DNA of 64,000 bases from Candidatus Zixiibacteriota bacterium. GTDB taxonomy: Bacteria > Zixibacteria > MSB-5A5 > GN15 > FEB-12. The stretch is from assembly GCA_024280215.1 (NCBI GenBank), contig JAJRQO010000027.1, forward strand, positions 24,104 through 88,103, in the 5' to 3' direction. Under the pieces are notes generated by a model that saw only the letters and a list, made by a program, of their open reading frames with translations, did not search any database and was not told where the DNA came from. Numbering within the stretch: the stretch's first letter is position 1; every line of letters begins with the position of its first letter. This document shows positions 15,950 through 25,315 of the stretch, piece by piece. The translations under genes and the position numbers were made by a program.

Positions 15950-18942
15950 CGGTTAGGTTGTCCGCTTTTAATTCTTTCAAATTCATTCTCAATAGACTTC
16001 AGCAAAGCATTCATTTGTGGATCATTTGGATTTCTATCAATCCATGTTTGTACAGCTTGCAACATACTTTCAGGATCTTTTTTCTCAAAGTATAGGCGAA
16101 GTAAATCATCAAACGCTTTTCGGAAACTTGGCTCATCATCTAAAATTTGTTTATAAATAGTTTCTGCATTATCGTAATTATCAGTCCTAAAATAGAGTCT
16201 TCCAAGATATGTTAGTAAAAGGTTTCTTTCACCATACTTAGTGGTTTCTATAAATTCTTTTAGCTTTTCAGGTTTATTATTCTTGCTATACAAGTCAGCA
16301 AGAAAATAATCTCCATCAGTAGAATGTGGTACTTTTGAAACGGCATATTCAATAAGAGCTTCAGCTTCGTCTTTACGCCCAGAGTTTTGCAATGTATCAG
16401 CAACTCTAAAATAAGTACGAGCAAAATTTCGAGTTAATCGAAGGGTCGTGGCATCTTTGTAAATCGTGCTATCAGCAATACCAGACAGACGCATTCGTTC
16501 TGGATTGGTCAAAAAAGCAAGAGATGAATCAATGTCGATTTTTGGGCCACCTTTTTCTCGGTTCATCCGCCAAACCATTCCTTTTAAAGACATGAGAGAA
16601 TCAATCGATTTCCCATAGAATTTCCATCTGTTTTCAGGAACGGTCACAGAAAAGTTAATCGGTCTTGTGGCAAAATTTTCTTTGATTATTTCAGAAATAA
16701 CTTGGTCTGACATACCAAAATATTTTCCAGTTTGATCGCGGAACGGTCTCAAGTTGTCAACGGCTGATTCTGACCAACTTGTTTTGACTCGTAAATTTGT
16801 TGGAAGTTGTTTGATATACCATTTTGTATTTGCCAATGAGAGATTAACAACTGACACATCAGTACGAACTCCGTAAACATCTTGCAAGCACCATAAGGTA
16901 AAAGTATCATTATCACCAACGGTAAATAAAACCGCATTTTGTTCTGCCGATGTTAACAGGTTCCATCCATAATCATAGGCAATATGGTTATTCGCTCGAC
17001 TTGAAGAATTATAGTTTTGTGTAAGAGCTAAGACAGGAGCAAAAAAGAGAAGTCCCGATAACATAGTTAACGGTATAGTGAGCTTGCTCATGTTTTTCTC
17101 TGACCATTCTTTGACAGAATATACCACAAAAGAAAGTCCGATACCAATAGCCAAGGCAAACAGAATAAATGCTGGTGTAAAGAAATAATCCCTGTCACGC
17201 ACTTCGAGATAATCTTGTCCTGTCTGTGGATGCATTCGAGTTCCATCGGCAAAATTCATATAGAGCACTAAACCAACCGACGCTAAGACAATAGCCAAAA
17301 GCATTGGTACACCAAGCGAGGGTCGTCTTCTGACAACTTCCCACATTCCGAAAAGTCCAATAATCAAAAATGGCAAAAACGAAACTCTGTTCGTTCCATA
17401 TTGCTTTTGAAAATATCCCCAGAAACCCATGTGACGATGAGTCCCAAATTGATTTTGCCACGCCCCTCTTCGTTTGAACATTCGCTCTGTCATAGACATC
17501 GAGCCGTATTGTTTTCTTTCGATATAATCAATTGTTGCCTGAACCGAAGAACCTGGATTATTTTCATTCATAATTGGATTTTGTTGCGAGCGTATAGGGA
17601 TATACAGATGCGTCGAGTAACCAATAAATGCCACCATGACAATCATCAAGGCATTTTTCCATCCAGGCATCTTTTTAATAATCCCTAAACCGACTATTAA
17701 GACAGAAGCAAACAGCATGCTCATAAAAAATGGTTTAACCCCAATCATGACAAGTGATACAGAACCAATTGCTATCAGATTAAGCCAGTTGATTTCTTTC
17801 GCAAATCGTAGTAAGAACAAAACCATCAGTACTGCTGTTAAAATTAAAAATGGTTTGTAAGCGATAAAGCCATGTAGCGGATACAAAAAGAGTACCATAA
17901 ATGAACCAAACAACGCAAACATTGATGCGATTAATTCATGTATATTTTCATACTTGGTATTACGTTTTTTCCAATAACGATAGAAAAGATAACTACCCTA
18001 CAAGACTAATGAGACAAGTCCTAATTTTCCTATTATCAAAAATGTCGAATGTAGTGACGCATATTTTGAAGCATCAGAAAGAATCAAGATATCGGTAATT
18101 ACTGGTAGAGACGAAAGAAGTAATCCCCCACCTACGATGAGCTGTTCTTTGCTTGTTTTGTCAAAGGAAAAGATATAAAACAGATAGAATAAAAAGACTA
18201 TGACAAGTGGAATGTAAAAGCTAATCTCACCAGGCTTAGATGAAAAGGCAAAAATCAGATACAATTCAAAGAGAAAAAATAGACCAAAGAGATACCATAC
18301 ATTTTTTGATGTCGACTTATCTATCACAAAAAAGAGAGAGACAATCGGTAGGACAAGAAATGTTGTCAGATGAACCCCAACGCCCAAAAACGTTATAAAA
18401 AATATAAGATACATCAGCTTGTCAGCAAAGGCATTCCCTTTATTTTCCCAGTATAAAAGCGACAGCCAAAAAACCGAAGCAAGCATCATCATCGACAAGC
18501 CATACACTTCCGCTTCTACGGCATTATTCCAATTTGTCAAAGCAAAGGCTGTTAAAAAGGCTGATGCAGATGCTCCACCATAGACAATAAATTGGTTGAT
18601 AAAATCTTTTTTCGGTTTCAATGATTTTGTTAGAATATGAACTGCCGCAAAATAGATAAAGAGAGCAGTAAATGCAGATGAAATAACAGAGAGCAAATTT
18701 ATCCGAACTGCTAAATCTGAAGCAATCGGTAACAAGGCAAAAATCCGTCCGAGTAAAATATAAAATGGTGATCCAGGTGGATGCGGTATTTGTAATTTAA
18801 CTGCGGCTGCGATAAATTCACCACAATCCCAAAATGACAATGTTGGGGCTTTGGTGAGATTATAGACAACAAAGACGGTCACCCAGACAAAAAGACCGAT
18901 AATGATAGTTGTTTTATTTGAAAATTGGTTGTTTTCGTTCAT
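15946..18942 (-). pseudogene. DUF2723 membrane glycosyltransferase with TPR tail, interrupted by one in-frame TAG
   Basis: Two leftward open stretches, 18942-17998 (314 codons) and a continuation to 15946, are in the same frame and separated only by TAG at 18000-17998. The 24 codons after the TAG are open (they begin GSYLFYRYWKKRN) before the next ATG at 17922, so together they would make one protein of about 998 residues, the usual size of DUF2723 proteins. The N-terminus FWDCGEFIAAAVKLQIPHPP is the family hallmark, related to protein O-mannosyltransferases. The middle is polytopic and the last about 150 residues look like TPR repeats. TAG is used as a true stop in other genes here. This may be a recent point mutation, readthrough or a sequencing error. 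The gene heads the glycan operon. Confidence 0.85.
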
Positions 18943-19140
18943 CTAACTGCTTGTTTGACAATAAATTCCATCTTGAGATTTCTACTTTTATATCTCGACA
19001 ATATATGAAGAAATTCCATACTTGGCAAACCATTTAACTGTTTGGCTGGCATCTAATTATTGTAAAGAAAAAGATGAAAATAGTTCCTAAAAAAGAGATA
19101 TTACTTTGAACGTACCATTCGTTTGAGTAGTTCTCCCGTT

Positions 19141-19231
19141 CTGTCGGTTCCTGACCTACAAGGCGGGTTGTGAACTGACAGAAATAGCAAGTGTCAGGTG
19201 TCATCCAACTTTGTCGAAAAGCACCTGACAC
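19141..19231. repeat. Two-hairpin intergenic repeat, copy A
   Basis: First stem 19141-19150 / 19172-19181 (10 pairs, one G-T). Second stem GTGTCAGGTG 19191-19200 / 19222-19231 (10 perfect pairs). The same two-hairpin layout and core words (GTTCCTGA, TTGTGAACTGA, TGTCAGGT) recur at 36308-36396. Confidence 0.8.
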
Positions 19232-19276
19232 AACAGAAAGCATATCGCATAAAATAGATTTGGGAACAATCGATTT

Positions 19277-19304
19277 GTAAGGGCGTTATATATAACGCCC
19301 TTAC
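19277..19304. repeat. Perfect 28-base palindrome, GGGCGTTA family
   Basis: GTAAGGGCGTTATA followed directly by its reverse complement. Related to the palindrome at 20658-20687, which has the same GGGCGTTA arm and differs mainly at the centre. Confidence 0.85.
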
Positions 19305-19387
19305 GATGTATATAAATTATAATTTCTTCCGAACTCCTTTCCGTCGAAGACGGAATCCAGAAAAAAACAGCAAAAGAAAATTTAAGA

Positions 19388-20518
19388 CTATTTATTATTC
19401 CATTCTTTAATTTTATCTGAAAGTTCGGGGATATATTTCTTGAAAGAACTCTCTAAAGAAATCATTTTTTCAATCATAAATTGAATCATATCATCCCAGG
19501 ATTCTTTATCATATATATTTCCATTCGTTTCTGCTTTGATACGACATGCTCTTTTATTATCCAATCTTTCCCAGATAATTTCACCAGTAAAGTTTTTCTC
19601 TAATTCTGCTTTATTATTTTCGATATAATCAAAGATATATTTATTTAATTCTAAGTTGCCTTTGTCAATATAAATTTCAACTCTTCCACAAGCCCTCGTT
19701 ACTACAAAATTTAGACTGACACCAGCTATCCCTACCCTAGTACTAATCCAATTAGATTTTGAAGAGTTAATATTTTGAAACAAGTTAGATTTTTTATTCA
19801 TTTCTTCGAGAAGACAATCCCAAAATTCTTTACGATAAACATGTCGTGTTTTTAGTTCCGACTTAGTGCTTCTATCAATTTGTGCTTTTTCAGCCATACT
19901 TATCATAAACTCTTCTGCATCAGGAGTTGGTATAATCTGTTCAAAAGTTAAGAATAATTGTTCCACTAATGAATATGGAGTAACTTTAAAACATTGTATT
20001 TGTAGGTTATAATTCATTAGCCAAAGAGCTGTTGATGTAACCTCTTTTCTAAATTTTGCAGCGACAAATATAATACGTTGAGTAAAACCAGTATTTAATA
20101 TAATTTCTTCAAATTCCAATGGTTCAAAAAACTCGACTAATTTGTCACTTGCATTTGCATCAATTCTATTTTTATCTAAATATTCTTGATATATTTTACA
20201 TATATTTTCTTTTGTTAATCCTGAGCAATACGATGAATATTTTAGTGCTTGCCATACGACATCTTTACCTGAATCATCTAACTTGTTTTCTATAATTACA
20301 AGATTACCCTCTTTATCCAATGCAAGTAAATCCAATCTCTCATGGGTATCACTAAAACCTGCAAATTCTTTTTGAATAATTAGTAGTTCTTCCCCAAAAG
20401 CAGTTGGATAATTCGCAATCCACTCTTGCAAGTGATCCCTCTCTTTAAATCCTAATTCGGTAAATGTTTTTTTAGATAACTCTTTTATTCGATTATTATC
20501 TTTATCGATTAAATACAT
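19388..20518 (-). CDS. DUF4268 protein with PD-(D/E)XK nuclease-like N-terminal domain
   Basis: About 376 residues starting at the ATG at 20518; GGAG lies six bases before it, and the in-frame ATG four codons earlier overlaps that site. The N-terminal part contains ERLDLLALDKEGNLVIIENKLDDSG, with the D and E-x-K of a PD-(D/E)XK nuclease fold (like DUF91/NucS), followed by QALKYSSYCS. The C-terminal part, from about residue 230, matches the DUF4268 pattern with KNYIDKG-like and IWERLDNKRACRI stretches. Such proteins are frequent in accessory, defence-like gene neighbourhoods, but activity is unproven. It stands alone, is strongly AT-rich and is flanked on both sides by palindromic repeats, which suggests an acquired gene. 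Confidence 0.75.
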   Translation of the reverse strand: MYLIDKDNNRIKELSKKTFTELGFKERDHLQEWIANYPTAFGEELLIIQKEFAGFSDTHERLDLLALDKEGNLVIIENKLDDSGKDVVWQALKYSSYCSGLTKENICKIYQEYLDKNRIDANASDKLVEFFEPLEFEEIILNTGFTQRIIFVAAKFRKEVTSTALWLMNYNLQIQCFKVTPYSLVEQLFLTFEQIIPTPDAEEFMISMAEKAQIDRSTKSELKTRHVYRKEFWDCLLEEMNKKSNLFQNINSSKSNWISTRVGIAGVSLNFVVTRACGRVEIYIDKGNLELNKYIFDYIENNKAELEKNFTGEIIWERLDNKRACRIKAETNGNIYDKESWDDMIQFMIEKMISLESSFKKYIPELSDKIKEWNNK

Positions 20519-20618
20519 AGGTTTCTCCATTAAAGATATTTATGGCGATAAATTCTTAAAACAATTATATAAATAAAATCTTACGATGTCAATGATTTGG
20601 ATATTTGTAATTAAAAAA

Positions 20619-20751
20619 GGCGGAACTGCTAAAGAGTTCCGCCCTACTTGTATTCTATGTAGGGGCGTTACATGTAACGCCTCTACAATAAAACTGGATT
20701 CCCAATCAAGTTGGGAATGACATTTTATTATTGTCAGGAAAGGGTTCCTGA
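20619..20751. repeat. Cluster of four palindromes between icd and the DUF4268 gene
   Basis: Four hairpins in a row: GGCGGAACT / AGTTCCGCC with loop GCTAAAG (20619-20643); an imperfect 30-base palindrome with arm GGGGCGTTACA (20658-20687); ATTCCCAA / TTGGGAAT (20698-20718); and TCAGGAA / TTCCTGA (20734-20751). The last could help end icd transcription. The first recurs at 37752-37776 with one base changed in the arm. Confidence 0.8.
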
Positions 20752-20796
20752 TAACGCAGTATAATTAAACATAATAATATAAGAGTCGTTTGCGAC

Positions 20797-22044
20797 CTAT
20801 TTCATGTTTTTAATCAGATGGTCGGCAAAAGCAGTTGTACCAACTTTTTTCGCACCTTTCATCTGACGATGTAAATCATACGTTACCGTTTTCTTATTGA
20901 TTGTTGTTTGCATAGTCTTTCTGACCATATCGCCAGCTTTGCCCCAACCAAGATAGTCAAGCATCATAGCGGCAGATAAAATTACAGAACTTGGATTGAT
21001 AACATCTTTGTCGGCATACTTTGGTGCAGTACCATGAGTCGCTTCAAAGAGACCAATATAGTCCCCCATGTTCGCTCCTGGTGCCATACCTAAACCACCA
21101 ACTTGTGCGGCACATGCATCAGAGAGATAATCACCATTCAAGTTTGGAGTTGCCAAGACATCGTATTCACCTGGGCGAGTTAAAACTTGTTGGAAGATAG
21201 AATCGGCAATACGGTCATTGATAAGAACTTTATTTTTAGGCATTTTGCCTTTATGTTTACCCCAAAGCTCATCTTCGGTCACAATCTTGTTTCTGAATTC
21301 TTTGACGGCAACTTCATATCCCCAGTCTTTGAAAGCACCTTCGGTAAATTTCATAATATTACCTTTGTGAACCAAAGTAACTGAGCGACGATTGTTTTTG
21401 ATTGCAAATTCAATAGCTTTGCGAACCAAACGTTTTGTACCAGTCACAGAAATCGGTTTGACACCAAGACCAGAATCAGAACGAATAGTTGTTTTCATGT
21501 TTTTGTTCAACCAATTGATAACTTTTTTAGCATCCTTGGTTCCTTTTTTCCATTCAATACCAGAATAAACATCTTCAGTATTTTCACGAAAAATAACAAC
21601 GTCAAGTTTTTCAGGATGTACAACAGGAGAGCCAACACCTTTGAAATAATTAACAGGACGGACACATGCGTACAAAGTCATAATCTGACGAAGAGAAACA
21701 TTTAAGGAACGGAAACCACCACCAATAGGAGTAGTCAAAGGACCTTTTAAAGCGACATAATAATATTTAATAGCTTCAGTAGTTTCTTTTGGAAGCCATT
21801 CTTTATAAAGGTCATTAGCTTTCTCACCCGCATAGACTTCCATCCATGAGATTTTTTTTCTACCTTTATAAGATTTTTCAACGGCAGCATCAATAACTCT
21901 GATAGTAGCTTTCATGATGTCACGTCCAATACCATCACCTTCAATAAATGGGATGATAGGTTTTGCTGGGACAACAAGTTTTTTATTTTTAACAGTTATC
22001 CGTTTACCAGTTTTAGGAATTTCAATATTTCTGAATTTTGGCAT
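20797..22044 (-). CDS. icd: Isocitrate dehydrogenase (NADP-dependent type)
   Basis: Oxidises isocitrate to 2-oxoglutarate and CO2. 415 residues, E. coli-type homodimeric enzyme. Seen: [13 protein letters not shown] at the N-terminus, the substrate loop [18 protein letters not shown] with its phosphorylatable Ser and Arg, [13 protein letters not shown], and [16 protein letters not shown]. The coenzyme residues equivalent to E. coli Lys344, Tyr345, Tyr391 and Arg395 are all kept (GTAPKYA and TYDLHRQM), which points to NADP. It lies 16 bases after mdh and ends in a cluster of palindromes. Confidence 0.93.
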   Translation of the reverse strand: MPKFRNIEIPKTGKRITVKNKKLVVPAKPIIPFIEGDGIGRDIMKATIRVIDAAVEKSYKGRKKISWMEVYAGEKANDLYKEWLPKETTEAIKYYYVALKGPLTTPIGGGFRSLNVSLRQIMTLYACVRPVNYFKGVGSPVVHPEKLDVVIFRENTEDVYSGIEWKKGTKDAKKVINWLNKNMKTTIRSDSGLGVKPISVTGTKRLVRKAIEFAIKNNRRSVTLVHKGNIMKFTEGAFKDWGYEVAVKEFRNKIVTEDELWGKHKGKMPKNKVLINDRIADSIFQQVLTRPGEYDVLATPNLNGDYLSDACAAQVGGLGMAPGANMGDYIGLFEATHGTAPKYADKDVINPSSVILSAAMMLDYLGWGKAGDMVRKTMQTTINKKTVTYDLHRQMKGAKKVGTTAFADHLIKNMK

Positions 22045-22060
22045 TCTTTTATTTCCCTTT

Positions 22061-22984
22061 TTAACCGACTAATTTGGTTAGTTTTTTATATGTTGCGGCA
22101 GAACCCTGAAGTGCTTTCAGTTCGCTTTTTGTTAGTTTTAATTCTAAAATAGATTCAACACCTTTGGCACCTAAAATAACTGGAACACCAATATAGATAT
22201 CTTTGATACCATATTGACCCGACAAGTAAGCAGATGCTGGTAGAACTTTTTTCTCATCATTAAAAATTGCTTTACACATATCAACAGCAGATGCAGCAGG
22301 AGCATAGAATGCGGAACCAGTTTTGAGAAGTTTTACAATTTCACCACCGCCACCTTTAGTGCGATCAGCAATTGCTTTAATACGGTCTTTTGACATTAGT
22401 TCTGTGATAGGAATACCCGCAACAGTTGTGTAGCGTGGAAGTGGAACCATTGTGTCACCATGACCACCGAGAACCATCGCATTGGTATCAGACATAGCAA
22501 CACCAAGTTCCATTGCGATAAATGAACGCATACGGATAGAATCTAAAACACCAGCTTGACCAACAACACGATTCTTAGGAAAGCCAGTAACTTTTTGCAT
22601 GTGGTATGTCATCAAATCAAGAGGATTAGAGACAACAATAACAAATGCTTTTGGAGCAAACTTTTTGATATTTTTAGCAGCGATACCGACAATCTCAGCA
22701 TTTTTTGCAATTAAGTCTTCACGAGTCATACCAGGTTTACGAGGGAAACCTGCGGTCATAATTACAATGTCAGCACCTTTAATATCTTTGTACTTAGTAG
22801 TACCAGTTACCATACAGTTGTAACCACGTACAGGACCCGCTTGAGTTAAATCGAGAGCTTTCCCTTGAGGGACACCATCAACAATATCAAGCATGACAAT
22901 ATCAGCAAAATTTGCTTCAGCCAAATACATTGCACATGAGGCACCAACATTACCAGCACCAATTACTGCGATTTTTTTATTCAT
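22061..22984 (-). CDS. mdh: Malate dehydrogenase (LDH-like type)
   Basis: Interconverts malate and oxaloacetate with NAD. 307 residues. The NAD fold GAGNVG is at about 9-14 with the adenine-ribose Asp in [19 protein letters not shown] holds the substrate-binding Arg that separates malate from lactate dehydrogenases. VSNPLDLMT and the catalytic His in [11 protein letters not shown] near 174 follow. It lies just upstream of icd and is probably co-transcribed, tying together the two dehydrogenases of the cycle. Confidence 0.93.
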   Translation of the reverse strand: MNKKIAVIGAGNVGASCAMYLAEANFADIVMLDIVDGVPQGKALDLTQAGPVRGYNCMVTGTTKYKDIKGADIVIMTAGFPRKPGMTREDLIAKNAEIVGIAAKNIKKFAPKAFVIVVSNPLDLMTYHMQKVTGFPKNRVVGQAGVLDSIRMRSFIAMELGVAMSDTNAMVLGGHGDTMVPLPRYTTVAGIPITELMSKDRIKAIADRTKGGGGEIVKLLKTGSAFYAPAASAVDMCKAIFNDEKKVLPASAYLSGQYGIKDIYIGVPVILGAKGVESILELKLTKSELKALQGSAATYKKLTKLVG

Positions 22985-23033
22985 CTTTTATTTCCTTAAA
23001 AAATACTGTTATGTATAAGTTAAATTAAATTAA

Positions 23034-24263
23034 TTAAATTTTCTTTTTTAACACAAAATGAGCGGCATCAAAGACAATACCAACTTTCAAATTGTTATTA
23101 TCAGATATAAGTTCTTCTACATAAGTAGAGATATTTTCAATTGGTTGATAAAATAATTTCGTGACTATATTTTCATCAAGGGTCGACTTCAATAGTACCT
23201 GAATGCGTTGCGAAATATCGTTGACCCGCTTGAGTTTATGCGAGCCAAATGACAACTTACCATCATTAGGACAATTGTTTTCTTTATCCCAATTTTCTGC
23301 CAGAGTATAAAAATGTTCTGAGCCTATTCCCTCTTTACAAGCCGAGAAGATAATTACTGTCCCCGAATCTTTCACCACAGATTGGCAATTCTCCAAAGCT
23401 TTTTGTGCTTGGTAAATTGATTTGTCTAACGGCGGAAGTATTTCAAGTAGTAACAAATCATAATTCTCATCACAGTTCGTCGCATAGACTTTAGTGGCAA
23501 ATTCAACTGCATTCTCAAATGAATCTTGTATAGTTCCAAAAGTAAGATGGATTATATTTTTTTGTGTATCTGAAACAATTTGCATAGAGGCTATATTCTG
23601 TTGTTCGACCATATTCAAGATAGCTTCCAAATGTTCCGCAACAGGATTACCATGCAGTTTAAGTGGTGAACAGTCTAAAGAGTTGGCAAGATTATGATTT
23701 CGTTCAATCGTTTTAAAGTCTGCAAGTCCAGGAATTAACGATTTTCTACCTCCAGTAAACCCAGCAAAATAATGTGGTTCGACAGAATTAATCACCCATA
23801 CTTTATCATGCTCAAATACTTTAGAGTTGAGATAAACCTCTTCCCCAAAGGAATCAATTCCAACAAGTTGAAGTTCATCGTTTTTATGACAATCATGAAA
23901 AAACAGAGAATCTTTCACTTCATCGTACAGTTCTCCAAATATTATCTGACAATCTTCTTCAGTTGGTTTCTTGTGGGTACCACAAGCGACCAAAAAAGAA
24001 GCGGAAGTAAATTGTTTAGGAGAATATTTTTTGAACCATGTAAGAATTTGAGACGTAGGCGTCGAACGATGAGCATCGTTGACAACGATAAGAAGATTTT
24101 TAGATTTAAGAATTTCAGACTTAGCAGAAGAGCCAATTGTATTGACAAAAGTTGCATAGTCTAACACCTGTCGATTTGACAACGGTTTAAATGTGTCAAG
24201 ATTGACAGAATCAGGAAAATCAAATTTCAGCGTATCATCCATGTAAGCTAACGCGACTTCCAA
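23034..24263 (-). CDS. LarA-like nickel-pincer racemase family protein (DUF2088)
   Basis: About 409 residues starting at TTG 24263. This start gives MEVALAYMDDTLKFDFPD, which lines up with the N-terminus of LarA (L-x-Y-G...IPD), while the later ATG at 24242 would cut it. The residues known in Lactiplantibacillus LarA are conserved with the same spacing: His97 (GTHKKPT), His164, Lys174 (HYFAGFTGGRKS) and His190 (ERNHN), matching His108, His174, Lys184 and His200. So it could bind the nickel-pincer nucleotide and racemise or epimerise a 2-hydroxy acid. No larB, larC or larE is in the window. The substrate need not be lactate. It sits between ndk and mdh. Confidence 0.85.
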   Translation of the reverse strand: MEVALAYMDDTLKFDFPDSVNLDTFKPLSNRQVLDYATFVNTIGSSAKSEILKSKNLLIVVNDAHRSTPTSQILTWFKKYSPKQFTSASFLVACGTHKKPTEEDCQIIFGELYDEVKDSLFFHDCHKNDELQLVGIDSFGEEVYLNSKVFEHDKVWVINSVEPHYFAGFTGGRKSLIPGLADFKTIERNHNLANSLDCSPLKLHGNPVAEHLEAILNMVEQQNIASMQIVSDTQKNIIHLTFGTIQDSFENAVEFATKVYATNCDENYDLLLLEILPPLDKSIYQAQKALENCQSVVKDSGTVIIFSACKEGIGSEHFYTLAENWDKENNCPNDGKLSFGSHKLKRVNDISQRIQVLLKSTLDENIVTKLFYQPIENISTYVEELISDNNNLKVGIVFDAAHFVLKKKI

Positions 24264-24287
24264 ACCCGTAAAATCCTCAAAAAAAAT

Positions 24288-24313
24288 GCCGCCGTATCAA
24301 AAGATACAGCGGC
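24288..24313 (-). terminator. Rho-independent terminator after ndk
   Basis: On the minus strand, GCCGCTGTATC, loop TTTT and GATACGGCGGC form an 11-pair stem with one G-T, followed by A and a run of eight T. It ends the large metabolic operon before the LarA-like gene. Confidence 0.85.
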
Positions 24314-24322
24314 TAAACATCA

Positions 24323-24721
24323 TTAGTTAAAAAAGAATTCAATTTCAATCTTTGCATTATCATCTGAATCAGATGCGTGTACCGAATTCTTTTCAATATC
24401 TAAAGCAATTTCATAACGAATAGTACCACAATCAGCATTTGCTGGGTTTGTCGCACCAATACATTTTCTTAAATCTAAAACAGCATTATCCTTTTCTAAA
24501 GCCATCGGAACAACAGGGCCCGATGTCATAAATTTAACTAAATCATCTAAAAATGGTTTACCTTCATGAACAGCATAAAATTTTCGAGCTTGCTCTTCAG
24601 TCAATGTAAGCATTTTCATTTCGACAATTTTGTAACGAGCTTTTTCTAACCGACTAATAACATGACCGATAAGATTTCGATCAGTTGCATCTGGTTTCAC
24701 TATTAATAACGTGCGACTCAT
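24323..24721 (-). CDS. ndk: Nucleoside diphosphate kinase
   Basis: Transfers gamma-phosphate among nucleoside triphosphates. 132 residues, slightly shorter than the usual 140. LLIVKPDATDRNLIGHV at the N-terminus and the active-site loop with the phosphorylated His near 115 (NSVHASDS) are present, as is the NADCGTIRYEIALDI stretch before it. It lies eight bases after korC and just before a terminator. In this context it could use the GTP or ATP formed by the adjacent succinyl-CoA synthetase. Confidence 0.93.
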   Translation of the reverse strand: MSRTLLIVKPDATDRNLIGHVISRLEKARYKIVEMKMLTLTEEQARKFYAVHEGKPFLDDLVKFMTSGPVVPMALEKDNAVLDLRKCIGATNPANADCGTIRYEIALDIEKNSVHASDSDDNAKIEIEFFFN

Positions 24722-24729
24722 GCGACTCC

Positions 24730-25305
24730 TTAATCCTTTTTTATTTTCAAAGCTTCGGCATAACCGATTTCAATAGCTTTTGTATTTCTTTCTTCAGTAC
24801 CTCGTGGAGCGCGTGCTAAGACTGCTTCTGTGAGAGCTTCTTTTGTGAACAAACCAGTTAAGGCACAAATCGCACCCAAAGCCATAACATTGGAAACAAC
24901 AATTGAACCAATTTCATTACGTGCTAAACGAGTGAATTCAATACCATAAAATTCTTCTGTTGGAATTTCTGTCACAAGAGATGTATCAATAATCAAAACA
25001 CCATGATCTTTTAAATCACCATAATATTTATCAAGTGATTCTTGTGTCATTGCTAAAAGCAAGTCAAGTTTCATCGCTTTTGGATAGTAGATTTCATTAT
25101 CAGAAATTACGACATCAGCTTTTGATGCACCACCACGAGCTTCTGGTCCATACGATTGTGATTGCACAACTGATTTGTTACCAGATTGACCAATTGCTTC
25201 ACACAATACAACCGAGCCAAAGATCATACCTTGTCCACCAGAACCAGAAAGACGGATTTCAAAACGGTCTTTAGGAATTTCAATTTTATCGAGTAATTTA
25301 GACAT
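24730..25305 (-). CDS. korC: 2-oxoglutarate:ferredoxin oxidoreductase, gamma subunit
   Basis: 191 residues of the gamma domain of 2-oxoacid:ferredoxin oxidoreductases. LSGSGGQGMIFGSVVLCEA near 20-38 is the Gly-rich family signature, followed by SQSYGPEARGGASKADVVIS. In the complex it helps CoA binding and interacts with the alpha subunit. The gene lies ten bases after korB, in the order korD-korA-korB-korC. The genes for succinyl-CoA synthetase directly upstream support 2-oxoglutarate as the substrate. Confidence 0.9.
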   Translation of the reverse strand: MSKLLDKIEIPKDRFEIRLSGSGGQGMIFGSVVLCEAIGQSGNKSVVQSQSYGPEARGGASKADVVISDNEIYYPKAMKLDLLLAMTQESLDKYYGDLKDHGVLIIDTSLVTEIPTEEFYGIEFTRLARNEIGSIVVSNVMALGAICALTGLFTKEALTEAVLARAPRGTEERNTKAIEIGYAEALKIKKD

Positions 25306-25315
25306 TGTGTATTCC

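Larger units (their letters stand above)
18943..19387. other. Intergenic region with repeats, no gene seen
   Basis: A 445-base gap between the DUF2723 and DUF4268 genes. It holds a two-hairpin repeat (19141-19231), a perfect palindrome (19277-19304) and a short stretch (about 19330-19360) that resembles the common intergenic motif beginning TTCCGTC and ending GGAATCCAG. The short open frame on the minus strand across 19034-19243 lies over the repeat and is not convincing as a gene. Confidence 0.6.

Noticed and set aside
17998..18000. TAG as pyrrolysine or reassigned codon
   Set aside because: TAG ends other genes here normally (4775-4777, 51338-51340) and no pyrrolysine genes are seen; a mutation or base error is simpler.
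19034..19243. Leftward open frame of 69 codons before the DUF4268 gene
   Set aside because: It covers the two-hairpin repeat; sequence is explained by that structure.
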